Positions 1 to 7,117 of a DNA stretch of 10,000 nucleotides are shown here, in pieces. This DNA comes from Chrysomallon squamiferum (Eukaryota; Mollusca; Gastropoda; Neomphalida; Peltospiridae). The stretch is taken from the NCBI GenBank assembly GCA_012295275.1, contig CM022674.1, positions 12,854,864-12,864,863 on the forward strand, read 5' to 3'. The notes under the pieces are model-generated. The model made no database searches, was not told the DNA's origin, and saw nothing but the letters and a program-made list of their open reading frames with translations. A program made the position numbers and the translations under genes. How positions within the stretch are numbered: position 1 is the stretch's first letter; each line of letters begins with the position of its first letter.

Positions 1-49
1 ATTATTATTATTATTATTATTATTATTATTGTTGTTGTTATTATTATTA
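1..49. repeat. (ATT)n microsatellite with GTT interruption
   Basis: About ten ATT units are followed by three GTT units and three more ATT units. The array starts at the window edge, so its true length is unknown. The same trinucleotide family recurs at 2412-2872, 7011-7033 and 9141-9450. Confidence 0.95.
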
Positions 50-374
50 CTGTTTTTGTGATGATGGCTATGGTGGTGTTGCTGTGCTGTTGTTTTTGTT
101 ATTATTAATATTATTACCATTAAACTACACTCTTAATGATGCTTTGCAGTTTCAAGTGATTGTTTCACTTTACAGTATCTCTACTTTGCTAATAATAAAG
201 TACGACTGTAAAATAATGTACTATTTATAGAAGCAACTATTTTCCTTTCTTTTGTGTGCATTAGTGATGTGAAATGTAAAAAAAAAAAAATGAAAGTAAA
301 TATCTAGTGGATAGATATAAACAATAATAAAGCATTAAGCATTTTGTGGAAGCTGGTATTTTTTCGTTTTATAT

Positions 375-376
<2 letters not shown>
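50..376. other. AT-rich non-coding stretch
   Basis: I see no gene here. The stretch contains T-rich and GTT-type degenerate sequence up to about 110, then ordinary AT-rich DNA with many stops in every frame, and a run of 13 A at 278-290. No promoter or RNA gene was recognised. Confidence 0.6.

Positions 377-439
<63 letters not shown>
377..439. repeat. (AG)n microsatellite
   Basis: About 31 uninterrupted AG units. This is the purine-strand counterpart of the (TC)n tracts at 1574-1670, 5114-5246 and 6141-6219. Perfect homopurine arrays of this length are expected to be highly polymorphic. Confidence 0.97.
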
Positions 440-442
<3 letters not shown>

Positions 443-452
443 ATTAACTCAA

Positions 453-561
453 ATTTGCAAAACGTTTTTCAGTATTTTCGATCATGCACAGTGCACACAT
501 CTGTCTCGAACTGAATGCAAATGGCGCATGTTCGACTGTCGACTTTGTAAATTATGCATAT
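453..561. promoter_or_regulatory. Cluster of octamer-like (POU) motifs
   Basis: A canonical octamer ATGCAAAT lies at 515-522. A related ATTTGCAAA lies at 453-461, and ATGCATAT, within ATTATGCATATC, lies at 554-561. POU-domain factors bind the octamer in many animals, and octamers occur in the distal elements of snRNA genes and in histone H2B promoters. No snRNA or histone gene is seen downstream. Short AT-rich words like these also arise by chance in such DNA. Confidence 0.25.
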
Positions 562-780
562 CTTGTGACACACTCATTGTTCAAGTCCCGACAGAGCAAT
601 TATACAAACACACGTTTTCCTGCTTATTAGAGCGACATTCTGTGAGAGAAAATTGAAATTGCTTGTCAATACTTTGATGCCGAAAGGTTCTGCAAGAACT
701 TCGCAAACACGGATTCATTTGAGAGGTCTCCAGCGGTCGATTCGGATAATATTTGCACCCTACTTAATTAGAATTTACCC

Positions 781-916
781 GTAACGTGATCGTCACGTGA
801 CCTTACAGCAATGGCGTGCTTGCTATTGGTAAAAGTTATTTAAAATAAACACGCCTAACGTGTTCTGGGTTAATGACTGCCACGGAAATAGGTAGCGCAG
901 GAACAGATTTCAGGTA
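781..916 (+). promoter_or_regulatory. Candidate promoter: GTCACGTGAC, inverted CCAAT, AT-box, splice-donor-like site
   Basis: The 10-bp palindrome GTCACGTGAC (792-801) is the extended E-box bound by bHLH-zip factors of the USF/MITF/TFE type. It matches the core of the lysosomal CLEAR motif. An inverted CCAAT box, ATTGG, follows at 825-829, and an AT-box, TATTTAAAATAAA, at 838-850. About 60 bp further on, CAG|GTAAAC (911-919) resembles a 5' splice site, so a short non-coding first exon around 875-913 can be imagined. The order and spacing are plausible for a promoter. There is no long open frame downstream, and each motif alone is weak evidence. Confidence 0.25.
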
Positions 917-1029
917 AACACGATAAAGTACTTTGAGTTAGTTTGGATTATGAAAACACGTACTGCGCAGACTCGAGCTGATTAGTTAAAGGCATCACGT
1001 CCGGCACACGGTTTCGGAACCGAGGTTTT

Positions 1030-1042
1030 TTCTAGAAAATTC
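1030..1042. promoter_or_regulatory. Perfect three-unit heat-shock element
   Basis: TTCTAGAAAATTC reads TTC-TA-GAA-AA-TTC, three alternating inverted nGAAn pentamers with exact 2-bp spacing. This is the consensus binding site of trimeric HSF1. It is followed by a GC box-like GGGGCGTGG (about 1060-1068), AT-rich TATTTTAAAAA (about 1086-1096) and CCAATA. No heat-shock gene lies in the window; sequence downstream passes into microsatellite. By base composition I estimate roughly a one-in-ten chance of such a match somewhere in 10 kb. Confidence 0.35.
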
Positions 1043-1148
1043 TAATTAAGACGATGCAAGGGGCGTGGATTTTGAGTTCGATTTCTATTTTAAAAACCAA
1101 TAAACCGATTTTCCAAGAATAATGTTTATTACATTACTTGTTTGTCCC

Positions 1149-1167
1149 TATATATATATATATATAT
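1149..1167. repeat. Short (TA)n
   Basis: About nine TA units just upstream of the tetranucleotide block. Confidence 0.9.
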
Positions 1168-1199
1168 TTCATCAACTTTGTGTAACACTGTCTCTACTT

Positions 1200-1277
1200 A
1201 TCTATATGTCTGTCTGTCTGTTAGTTTGTCTATTTATCTGCATGTCTGTCTGTCTGTCTGTCTATCTATCTGTCTAC

Positions 1278-1311
<34 letters not shown>

Positions 1312-1487
1312 GTCTATATATCTGTCTATCTATCTATCGGTATTTCTGTCTGTAGGTCTATTGAGGTATTTGTCTATCTGTCTATGTACTTATGTATGTA
1401 TGTATCTATCTATCTAGCTATCTATTTGTCTGTCTGTCTGCGTGACTGTTTATCTGTTTGTCTGTCTATCTATCTTTCTGTCTATAT
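1200..1487. repeat. Imperfect (TCTR)n tetranucleotide block
   Basis: A mosaic of TCTA and TCTG units (TATC/TGTC phases), with a nearly pure (TATC)n core around 1262-1312 and scattered GTAT units around 1390-1405. The 77- and 91-residue open frames covering it encode only LSVCLSIYLSIYL-type peptides. They exist because the 4-bp unit rarely forms a stop codon, so I do not call them genes. Confidence 0.95.
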
Positions 1488-1570
1488 ATTAGTATTATGT
1501 TATTTTCTGTCTTTTTATCTGTTAAAATTTTCTGTGTATTTTCGCTGACTATAGATTTGTCTGTGCTAAA

Positions 1571-1685
<115 letters not shown>

Positions 1686-1745
1686 TATATGTAACAAAAT
1701 TTAACTTCACATCTTATTTTTAAAACAAACACTATTATCTTTGAC

Positions 1746-1755
1746 TTGACGTCAA
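1746..1755. promoter_or_regulatory. Perfect CRE palindrome
   Basis: TTGACGTCAA contains the full 8-bp cAMP-response element TGACGTCA (1747-1754), the consensus site of CREB/ATF-family bZIP factors. It lies about 120 bp upstream of the small frame beginning at 1874. No TATA box is evident at a suitable distance. The site is exact, but its use is unknown. Confidence 0.3.
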
Positions 1756-1873
1756 ACAGATCTTTTCAATTCAGTACCTTCGCACTCTCTCTCATTATTT
1801 ACCACAAACGTCGTAATCTCAGAAATTCCAGTTTGTAGAAAGAAAAAAAATAATAAATTGTCGTCTGTCGAAA

Positions 1874-2071
1874 ATGTCAACGTCGTTAGTCGAATTCGCG
1901 ATAAATCGAGTACTTTCGTTATGCGTTATTTCCTTAACACCCGAACCCGTCTCCAGGGCCTCGTGTCACGTCGTTAGGCAAAATACGGAGATGTGCGAAC
2001 AACAATCAAAACGACTCCCAACAGATCGGACGTTTCCGGAATTTTGTAATAGAACTCGGAATATCAGCTAA
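1874..2071 (+). CDS. Doubtful small open frame, 65 codons
   Basis: The frame opens MSTSLVEFAINRVLS and ends RTRNIS before TAA. The start context, GAAAATGTC, is acceptable for an invertebrate because A is at -3. The frame lies in the CpG-rich part of island B, downstream of the CRE. Composition is mixed rather than repeat-driven, with three Cys scattered and no signal peptide, membrane segment or known motif. Length is within chance expectation for this DNA. It could be a small protein, a piece of an exon or nothing, and the last is most likely. Confidence 0.1.
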   Translation: MSTSLVEFAINRVLSLCVISLTPEPVSRASCHVVRQNTEMCEQQSKRLPTDRTFPEFCNRTRNIS

Positions 2072-2142
2072 CGAACAGAAAAGCGTGTAACCAAGGGAGT
2101 ACTAAAACTTTGCCAATCTCGGGGGTCGTATCAAAAGTTTAA

Positions 2143-2238
2143 ATGAATATTGGAAAAATAATGAATGCGTTCTGTCTGATTAATGCACTGTTTAATGAAG
2201 ATACAGCCGATGGTGAGAAATGCAGGTCGTTAATTTAA
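2143..2238 (+). CDS. Doubtful micro-ORF, 31 codons
   Basis: The frame starts MNIGKIMNAFCLINALFNED and ends before TAA at 2236-2238. A stop lies directly upstream at 2140-2142. Inside it GATG|GTGAGA (GT at 2213-2214) resembles a 5' splice site, so the open part could instead be the end of an exon. A 31-codon frame is well within chance, and no family was recognised. Confidence 0.06.
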   Translation: MNIGKIMNAFCLINALFNEDTADGEKCRSLI

Positions 2239-2411
2239 ACGAATCTACGGGCACCAGTCGATAATTTAAATGTAACTGTGTTAGTTATGTTGCGCCAATA
2301 AGTTGGTTTTAATGAAACCTCTGCTCCAGTGAAATGGAATAACATTTTTATGACATTTTAACTTTGGTAAATCCCAAAATTAAGCATTAACTTAGCATTT
2401 GTATCTTTCGG

Positions 2412-2546
2412 ATAAAAAAAACAATAATAATAGCAAAAAAACAACAACAACAACAACAACAACAGTACTACTACTACTACTACTACTACTAATAATAATA
2501 ATAAAAACAATAAAAAAAACCCAAAGCAAAACAAAAACACACAGTG

Positions 2547-2612
<66 letters not shown>

Positions 2613-2640
2613 GTGGAAGAGAGAGAGAGAGAGAAACATA
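2412..2640. repeat. Compound trinucleotide block (AAC/TAC/AAT) with (GA)n
   Basis: (ACA)n at about 2440-2463, (TAC)n at about 2466-2490, (AAT)n at about 2490-2503, an A-rich spacer, a pure (TAA)n of about 20 units at 2548-2607, and (GA)n at about 2617-2634. The minus-strand 112-residue frame here encodes poly-Ile, poly-Val and poly-Leu from the same repeats and is not a gene. Confidence 0.95.
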
Positions 2641-2699
2641 TAATGGTGACCATAGCTTAATTTATTCTGCTTAAAAATAACAAAAACAAAAAACAAAAT

Positions 2700-2872
2700 A
2701 CTTCACACCAACAACAACAACAACAACAACAAATAATACTACTACTAATACTATTAATAATAATTAAATAAATAAATAAAAAAGAATAAAAGGAAATCCC
2801 ACAAACCAAAATAATAATAATAATATATAATAATAACAACAACAAGAATAAAACCCGAAAAAAAAAAAAAAA
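2700..2872. repeat. Second compound block (AAC/ACT/AAT/AAAT) ending in poly-A
   Basis: (AAC)n at about 2708-2732, ACT and AAT units to about 2760, (AAAT)n at about 2762-2781, further AAT/AAC units at about 2810-2845, and a terminal run of about 15 A ending near 2872. Confidence 0.92.
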
Positions 2873-2879
2873 ACTTTCA

Positions 2880-3290
2880 TCTTACTGACACGATTTGACC
2901 TTACAACCTCTCACGCGTGAACCACACACTTCATCTAAACTTTTATTTCACGTCACTCGGCGGCAGTTTTGATCCGATCCCTTCTCCACAAAAGAATTAA
3001 TTTTTTTTTTTTTCCTTTTTCTTCTTTCGAAAAGAATTTTTATTTTCTTAGCCATCGCTAATTTCTGCAGACTTTGCCGCGCATCTCGAGTCTTGCAAAC
3101 GATCCGAGGAATTCCTTGGCTCTGGCGGATGAAGGGGAAGTTTATGTTGGGTTAAAGGATAATGGAAAACCATAATGTCCACTGGCTGTAAGGGATGACC
3201 ATAAAAATGGACAGGAATAGCTGGTTTATTGATATCTGCTGCAAATGAAGCGTGGTTTTTTTCGTTGACGTGTGTGTAACGTTTAGTCGT
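2880..3290. other. Single-copy island C
   Basis: Non-repetitive sequence between the trinucleotide block and the TG/TA block. It contains the palindrome TCACGCGTGA (2911-2920), a long T/C-rich stretch (about 3001-3050) suited to a polypyrimidine tract, and the RCC1-like open stretch described separately. The rest, about 3176-3290, shows no feature. Confidence 0.5.
3062..3175 (+). pseudogene. RCC1-repeat-like exon remnant
   Basis: An open stretch of 37 codons begins FLQ, where the CAG forms a good 3' splice acceptor (TTTCTGCAG|ACT, exon start 3071). It is preceded by a long T/C-rich tract, and a TAA closes it at 3173-3175. After the acceptor it reads TLPRISSLANDPRNSLALAD, then EGEVYVGLKDNGKP. 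RCC1 repeats typically read [LIV]-A-x-G-x-x-H-S-L-A-L, then DEG-E-V-Y-x-W-G, then N-G-Q. Here the spacing is exact: L-A-N-D-x-x-N-S-L-A-L, then DEGEVYV-G, then DNGK. The key Gly is Asp, the His is Asn, the Trp is missing and Gln is Lys. Such changes, with a stop where GQLG would follow, suggest one decayed blade of an RCC1 beta-propeller protein. No other blades are visible in the window. It could be a lone exon of a gene with long introns, a pseudogene fragment, or coincidence. Confidence 0.3.
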
Positions 3291-3322
3291 AGTGTGGTTA
3301 GGTTGGTCTGACTGTGTGCGAG

Positions 3323-3580
3323 TATATCTGTGTGTGTTTCTGTCAGTATATCAGTGTGTATGTGTGTGTGCGTATATATGTGTGTGTATGTGTGTGCGAG
3401 TATATCTGTGTGTGTTTCTGTCAGTATATCAGTGTGTATGTGTGTGTGTATATAATATATATATCTGTGTGTGTTTCTGTCAGTATATCAGTGTGTATGT
3501 GTGTGTATATAATATATATATCTGTGTGTGTTTCTGTCAGTATATCAGTATGTATGTGTGTGTGTATATATGTGTGTGTA
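3323..3580. repeat. Four-copy minisatellite inside the TG/TA block
   Basis: A core starting TATATCTGTGTGTGTTTCTG and continuing TCAGTATATCAGTGTGTATG recurs with starts at 3323, 3401, 3460 and 3517. The intervals are 78, 59 and 57 bp. Copies 3 and 4 are separated by nearly identical linkers containing ATATAATATATA, while the first linker has an extra TG/TA segment. The last core has one change, CAGTATG for CAGTGTG. The nonrepetitive TTTCTGTCAG inside each core shows that this is segmental tandem duplication, not simple slippage. Confidence 0.9.
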
Positions 3581-3598
3581 TGTGTGTGTATATGTGTG

Positions 3599-3602
<4 letters not shown>

Positions 3603-3652
<50 letters not shown>
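3603..3652. repeat. (TA)25
   Basis: A perfect run of 25 TA units within the TG/TA block. Self-complementary runs of this size can extrude cruciforms and are unstable. Confidence 0.97.
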
Positions 3653-3663
<11 letters not shown>

Positions 3664-4010
3664 ATGTATGTGTGTGTGTTTGGTTGTTTGTGTGTGTATA
3701 TATATGTGTGTGTGTGTATTTATGTTTGTATAAATGTATGTATGTATGTGTGTTTGTATGTGTATGTGCATATACGTGTATATATATATATATATGTAAA
3801 TGGGTGTTTTTTATATATGTATATGTTGTCTGTGTATATGTCAGTGTGTGTGTATGTATGTATATGTGTATTTATTTATGTATGTAAGTTTCTAAGTATG
3901 TATGTATGCATGCATGTATGTGTATATGTGTATATGTATGTATGTATGTATGTATTTATGTATGTGTAAGTATAAATGCTGGTATGTGTGTGTCAGTGTG
4001 TAAGTTTTTG

Positions 4011-4261
4011 TATGTACAAAGATAAATGCAAGTATACTTACACCAAAAAAGAATAAACAGAGAAAGAGAGAAGAAGAGCAGAAAGATGCACTTTTATTAT
4101 TAGGAAGACAGAAGTACAAAAAAATCAATAATTCGTAAGAAATTTACAAAAATTAGATCAAGTCTGTAGAATAATAGGTGTGCAGTTAAGTGCATACACA
4201 CAGACATACAAATAAATAAATATAGTTATAAAAAGATATATAATGTATATACATACATGTG
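4011..4261. other. AT-rich stretch without a gene
   Basis: A degenerate transition from the TG/TA block, with AGAAAGAGAG-type purine runs near 4058-4085 and ACATACA/AAAT words after about 4190. The minus-strand 78-residue frame at 3892-4128 starts in ordinary sequence but ends in repeat-derived HTHTY peptides. No gene is supported. Confidence 0.6.
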
Positions 4262-4415
4262 AAACAGAGAGCGACAGACAGATGTACAGTATAATACAGA
4301 GAAAGCGAGAGGGGGAGAGAGAGAGAGGGAAAGAGAGAGGGAGAGAAAGAGAGGGACAGAGAAATAGAGAGAGAGATAGAGAAGAGGGGAGAGAGAGAGA
4401 GAAAGAGAGAGAGAT
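4262..4415. repeat. Imperfect GA-rich tract
   Basis: Interrupted (GA)n, with GGGA, AAAG and GACA variants on the plus strand. The minus-strand frame of 80 residues reads SLSLSLSP and is a repeat artefact. Confidence 0.93.
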
Positions 4416-4560
4416 TTAAAGTAGATATGTGTATATATGTATGTACAGACAGTTAGACAGATGGACATACAAACAGATACATTATAAGCAGATATATAAA
4501 CAAAAATAAGTAGATAGAGACAAATAAATAAACAAACAAACTAAACTTCCATCAGAAGGT
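4416..4560. repeat. Degenerate GTAT, GACA and AAAC repeats
   Basis: A mixture of TATATG/GTATGT, GACAGTTAGACAGATGGACA and AAATAAATAAACAAAC words without a fixed unit. It looks like an eroded tetranucleotide array. No gene was seen. Confidence 0.7.
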
Positions 4561-4584
4561 CACGATAACGTGCCCACTAACAAA

Positions 4585-4627
4585 ACAGACAAACATACAG
4601 ACAAACATACAGACAAACATACAGACA
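4585..4627. repeat. 12-bp tandem repeat (ACAGACAAACAT)
   Basis: Three perfect copies of ACAGACAAACAT (4585-4596, 4597-4608, 4609-4620) and a partial ACAGACA. The unit is itself made of three GACA/AACA/TACA-type tetranucleotides, so it probably arose from an interrupted tetranucleotide array. Confidence 0.93.
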
Positions 4628-5100
4628 TCTCTGCGGCACATAAACATACACACAAAAAAAACTTATCAGCAAAACTTCGCTTCGTGCTCTGAACTGGGGA
4701 AGAAAACTTTCAACATTTCAAACTGACGGGCGTCTAACACCTACAGACCCGAGCCAGGCTGTCAGTGCAGAAACAACGAAACAATGAAAAATTTGTTGCA
4801 GTTTTAACAGCAGAGACCCGAACACAGCCAACTTGTCGTGAAAAATTGTATTATAAGCCATTGATTTCGTTAATAGACGACGTCAGATTGAACAACGCTG
4901 ACAGAAAACCAATCGGCTGTGCTTCTTGTCGTGTGCTGAGAAACATGCTGCGAGTTTTTGTTCTGCGGGGCCAGTCTAGGATCTGACAGTCTGTACACGA
5001 CTTAATAAACTCGTTGTCAAACTGGTGATAACGTCAACAAGTGTAGCGAAGTCACGTTATTAAAAAAACATCGCAAATTTTAAACTTGTGTATCGTTTAT
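4628..5100. other. Single-copy island D
   Basis: Unique sequence with frequent CpGs, between GACA repeats and the giant (TC)n. It holds GACGACGTCAG (about 4876-4886, a CRE half-site context), CCAAT followed by CGG (4909-4916), and an open frame (4738-4986). No domain, tRNA or mobile element was recognised. Confidence 0.5.
4738..4986 (+). CDS. Doubtful open stretch, 82 codons, no ATG near its start
   Basis: The stretch is open from just after a TAA at 4735-4737 to a TGA at 4984-4986. The middle reads RTQPTCREKLYYKPLISLID, then a basic segment with RKPIGCASCRVL. The first in-frame Met lies deep inside, in NMLRVF, so as a gene it would have to be an internal or terminal exon, and no convincing splice acceptor precedes it. 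Composition is normal rather than repeat-driven, with two Cys in CASC but no metal-binding pattern. The length is near the upper edge of chance. No family was recognised. Confidence 0.12.
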   Translation, partial: HLQTRARLSVQKQRNNEKFVAVLTAETRTQPTCREKLYYKPLISLIDDVRLNNADRKPIGCASCRVLRNMLRVFVLRGQSRI

Positions 5101-5113
5101 CTCAGTGTGTTGG

Positions 5114-5272
<159 letters not shown>

Positions 5273-5298
5273 TCCCTATCGGTATCTTTTTCCCTTTA

Positions 5299-5390
5299 TA
5301 TTTATCTATCTATCTAGTTACCTATCTGTCTATCTTTATCTATTCATTTACTCTCTAACGATTATTTGTATCTCTATCTATCTATTGACA
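5299..5390. repeat. Imperfect (TATC)n
   Basis: Scattered TATC/TCTA units with TGTC variants between the two CA arrays, related in type to 1200-1487. Confidence 0.85.
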
Positions 5391-5397
5391 TACATAT

Positions 5398-5400
<3 letters not shown>

Positions 5401-5434
<34 letters not shown>

Positions 5435-5460
5435 TATATAATCTATATATATCTGTCTGT
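5401..5460. repeat. (CA)16 with TA and TCTG tail
   Basis: Sixteen perfect CA units (5401-5432), then GATATATA and ATCTATATATATCTGTCTGTC. This is a second CA array about 130 bp from the one at 5246-5272. Confidence 0.95.
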
Positions 5461-6005
5461 CTCTGTCAATTTGATTAAAAAGTTATGTTGTTACTATCAA
5501 TCAGAAATACGAACAATTTGTTGATTACTTATAATTAAATAGTTTCACATCTTTTCACCTGTGGAACACTAACAGTATTATTAGCTGGAATTGGCAAAGT
5601 CGGTCACTCTTTCATTTCGAAGACTTCAATATTGGCTTCATTTTAGTTACGTTCTACAATAAGTCAAGTAAGAGATATTGATATTCGCGGAAACACTCGA
5701 ACAGAGCTTTTCAAGTCGCAGACTAAATTCCTGGCTGCAGCAGGGAAAACTTTGATGTAGAAGTTTTAAACAATACTACTTAGGATCACAGGGTTACGTT
5801 TCGATTTTTCGAAGTTTCATCTGGAAATCTAGAAAAGTATATCTTCCCTTTTTCGTTCCTTCTAATAATTTGTCATTCTATTTCTGAACTTTTTATCGAT
5901 TTCTAAGAAAAAGGTGTTTTCTTTATCTCGCGATCTACCATAAACCTTTTCATTTCTGTTTTCAAATTGTCTCTTTTTCAAGATGTATCTTTTTTTTCTT
6001 CTCAT
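5461..6005. other. Unique AT-rich stretch without a recognised gene
   Basis: About 545 bp of non-repetitive DNA. The longest unremarkable open stretch, roughly 5535-5700 on the plus strand (NSFTSFHLWNTNSIISW and onward to a TGA), has no Met start or domain. The 3' part from about 5840 becomes T/C-rich. No promoter, tRNA or mobile element was recognised. Confidence 0.5.
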
Positions 6006-6010
6006 CTGCT

Positions 6011-6535
<525 letters not shown>

Positions 6536-6569
6536 TATATGATTATAGATAAAATCATATAATCATATA
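6536..6569. repeat. 12-bp perfect inverted repeat (hairpin)
   Basis: TATATGATTATA (6536-6547) is the exact reverse complement of TATAATCATATA (6558-6569). The 10-nt loop is GATAAAATCA, which itself can pair GAT with ATC. The stem is almost entirely A/T, so the fold would be modest in energy. It could be a cruciform-forming site, the terminal part of a decayed element, or chance in AT-rich DNA. Confidence 0.6.
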
Positions 6570-6584
6570 TTTATAAACATCCAA

Positions 6585-6765
6585 ATGAACAAACATACAA
6601 ATAAATATATAAATAATTAAATAAATAAATAAATATGTATATTAATAAATGAAATTATTATCAATAAACAAACCAGAAGCAAACAAACAAACAAATATAT
6701 AAATAAATAAATACGTATAAACATAAATAAATAAATATGTATAAATAAATAAATAAATAAGTAAC
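6585..6765. repeat. Imperfect (AAAT)n block
   Basis: Repeated AAAT/TAAA units broken by ATGTAT, AACA and ACGTAT words. A 62-residue minus-strand frame (YLFIYLFIHIYLF) is the translation of this array. Confidence 0.92.
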
Positions 6766-7010
6766 AGGCATTATAATTAATATATACGTACTGTGTGATT
6801 GACAAAACCTCCTACTAACTCAGATTCGGCTACTTCTGAGAAAACTGAGGAAAGGGTGAACTGTTAAGTATTGATTAGTCATCATTACAAAGTTATTGTT
6901 TAAACAAGGTGATGCTCATCCATTTGTAAAACCAGGCGGTGATTATCAGCCCGGGCAGAACCTATTAACTCCAAAAATATCCATATTTCAGTTTTTATGG
7001 AAATGTGAAT
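6766..7010. other. Unique stretch without a gene
   Basis: Non-repetitive sequence including CAGCCCGGGCAG (about 6947-6958) and an A/T-rich segment with an imperfect inverted repeat CCATATTTCAGTTTTTATGG. No open frame or RNA gene was seen. Confidence 0.5.
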
Positions 7011-7117
7011 TATTACTATTATTATTATTATTATTTTTTTTTTTTTTTTTTTTTCTTTTGTGAGATAAATATGTGCTGGTAAATTCGTAACAAAAAAAAA
7101 AAAAAAAAAAAAAAAAA
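7011..7117. repeat. (ATT)n, T21 and A26 in inverted arrangement
   Basis: (ATT)n (7011-7033) runs into 21 T (7034-7054), then CTTTT. A 32-nt spacer follows (7060-7091), then 26 A (7092-7117). The T and A runs are complementary and could fold back into a long hairpin. Opposed homopolymers can also mark the tails of two retroposons inserted in opposite orientations, but no element body or target-site duplication was recognised. Confidence 0.9.

Larger units (their letters stand above)
440..1120. other. Single-copy island A, regulatory-type DNA without a gene
   Basis: This non-repetitive stretch of about 680 bp is flanked by (AG)n and by (TA)n/(TCTR)n. CpGs are frequent, in contrast to the flanks. 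The longest ATG-started frame, 484-630 on the plus strand, would encode 48 residues with no recognisable domain. The stretch holds several motifs described separately: octamer-like sites (453-561), a GTCACGTGAC/CCAAT module (781-916) and a heat-shock element (1030-1042). GGGGCGTGG (about 1060-1068) resembles a KLF/Sp GC box. CCAATA near 1097 lies just before the repeats. A promoter or enhancer is possible, but no transcript is visible. Confidence 0.45.
1690..2410. other. Single-copy island B
   Basis: About 720 bp of non-repetitive sequence between microsatellites. CpGs are frequent between about 1860 and 2060. It contains a perfect CRE palindrome (1746-1755) and two short ATG-started frames (1874-2071 and 2143-2238). 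No protein domain, tRNA or mobile element was recognised. From about 2240 to 2400 it is AT-rich with stops in all frames. Confidence 0.5.
3300..4010. repeat. Large compound TG/TA/TGTA microsatellite block
   Basis: About 700 bp built from TG, TA, TATG and TGTA units. (TGTA)n predominates at about 3654-3970, with a short (TA)n at about 3780-3795. Frames up to 225 residues on the plus strand (VCVCVYICVC, YIYIY) and 116 on the minus strand (HTHIHT) run through because the units lack stops. These are artefacts. The block contains a minisatellite and a long (TA)n, listed separately. Confidence 0.95.

Noticed and set aside
484-630. 48-codon ATG frame in island A (MHSAHICLELNANGACSTVD and onward)
   Set aside because: Too short to distinguish from chance, with no domain and no signal peptide.
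880-1090. tRNA or tRNA-derived SINE (TAGCGCAGG as A box, GAGTTCGATTTC as B box)
   Set aside because: The B box departs from GGTTCGANNCC, the spacing is wrong, and no cloverleaf can be drawn.
1200-1487. CRISPR-like array or spaced direct repeats
   Set aside because: The repeats are contiguous 4-bp units with point variants. There are no constant repeats separated by unique spacers.
2358-2845. Poly-Ile/Val/Leu minus-strand frames that look like membrane segments
   Set aside because: The hydrophobic runs come from AAT, AAC and TAC trinucleotide repeats read on the opposite strand.
3292-3969. A 225-codon plus-strand open frame, the longest in the window
   Set aside because: It is translation of TG/TA repeats (VCVCVY, YIYIY). 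Other frames over the same interval are open for the same reason, which is not a property of genes.
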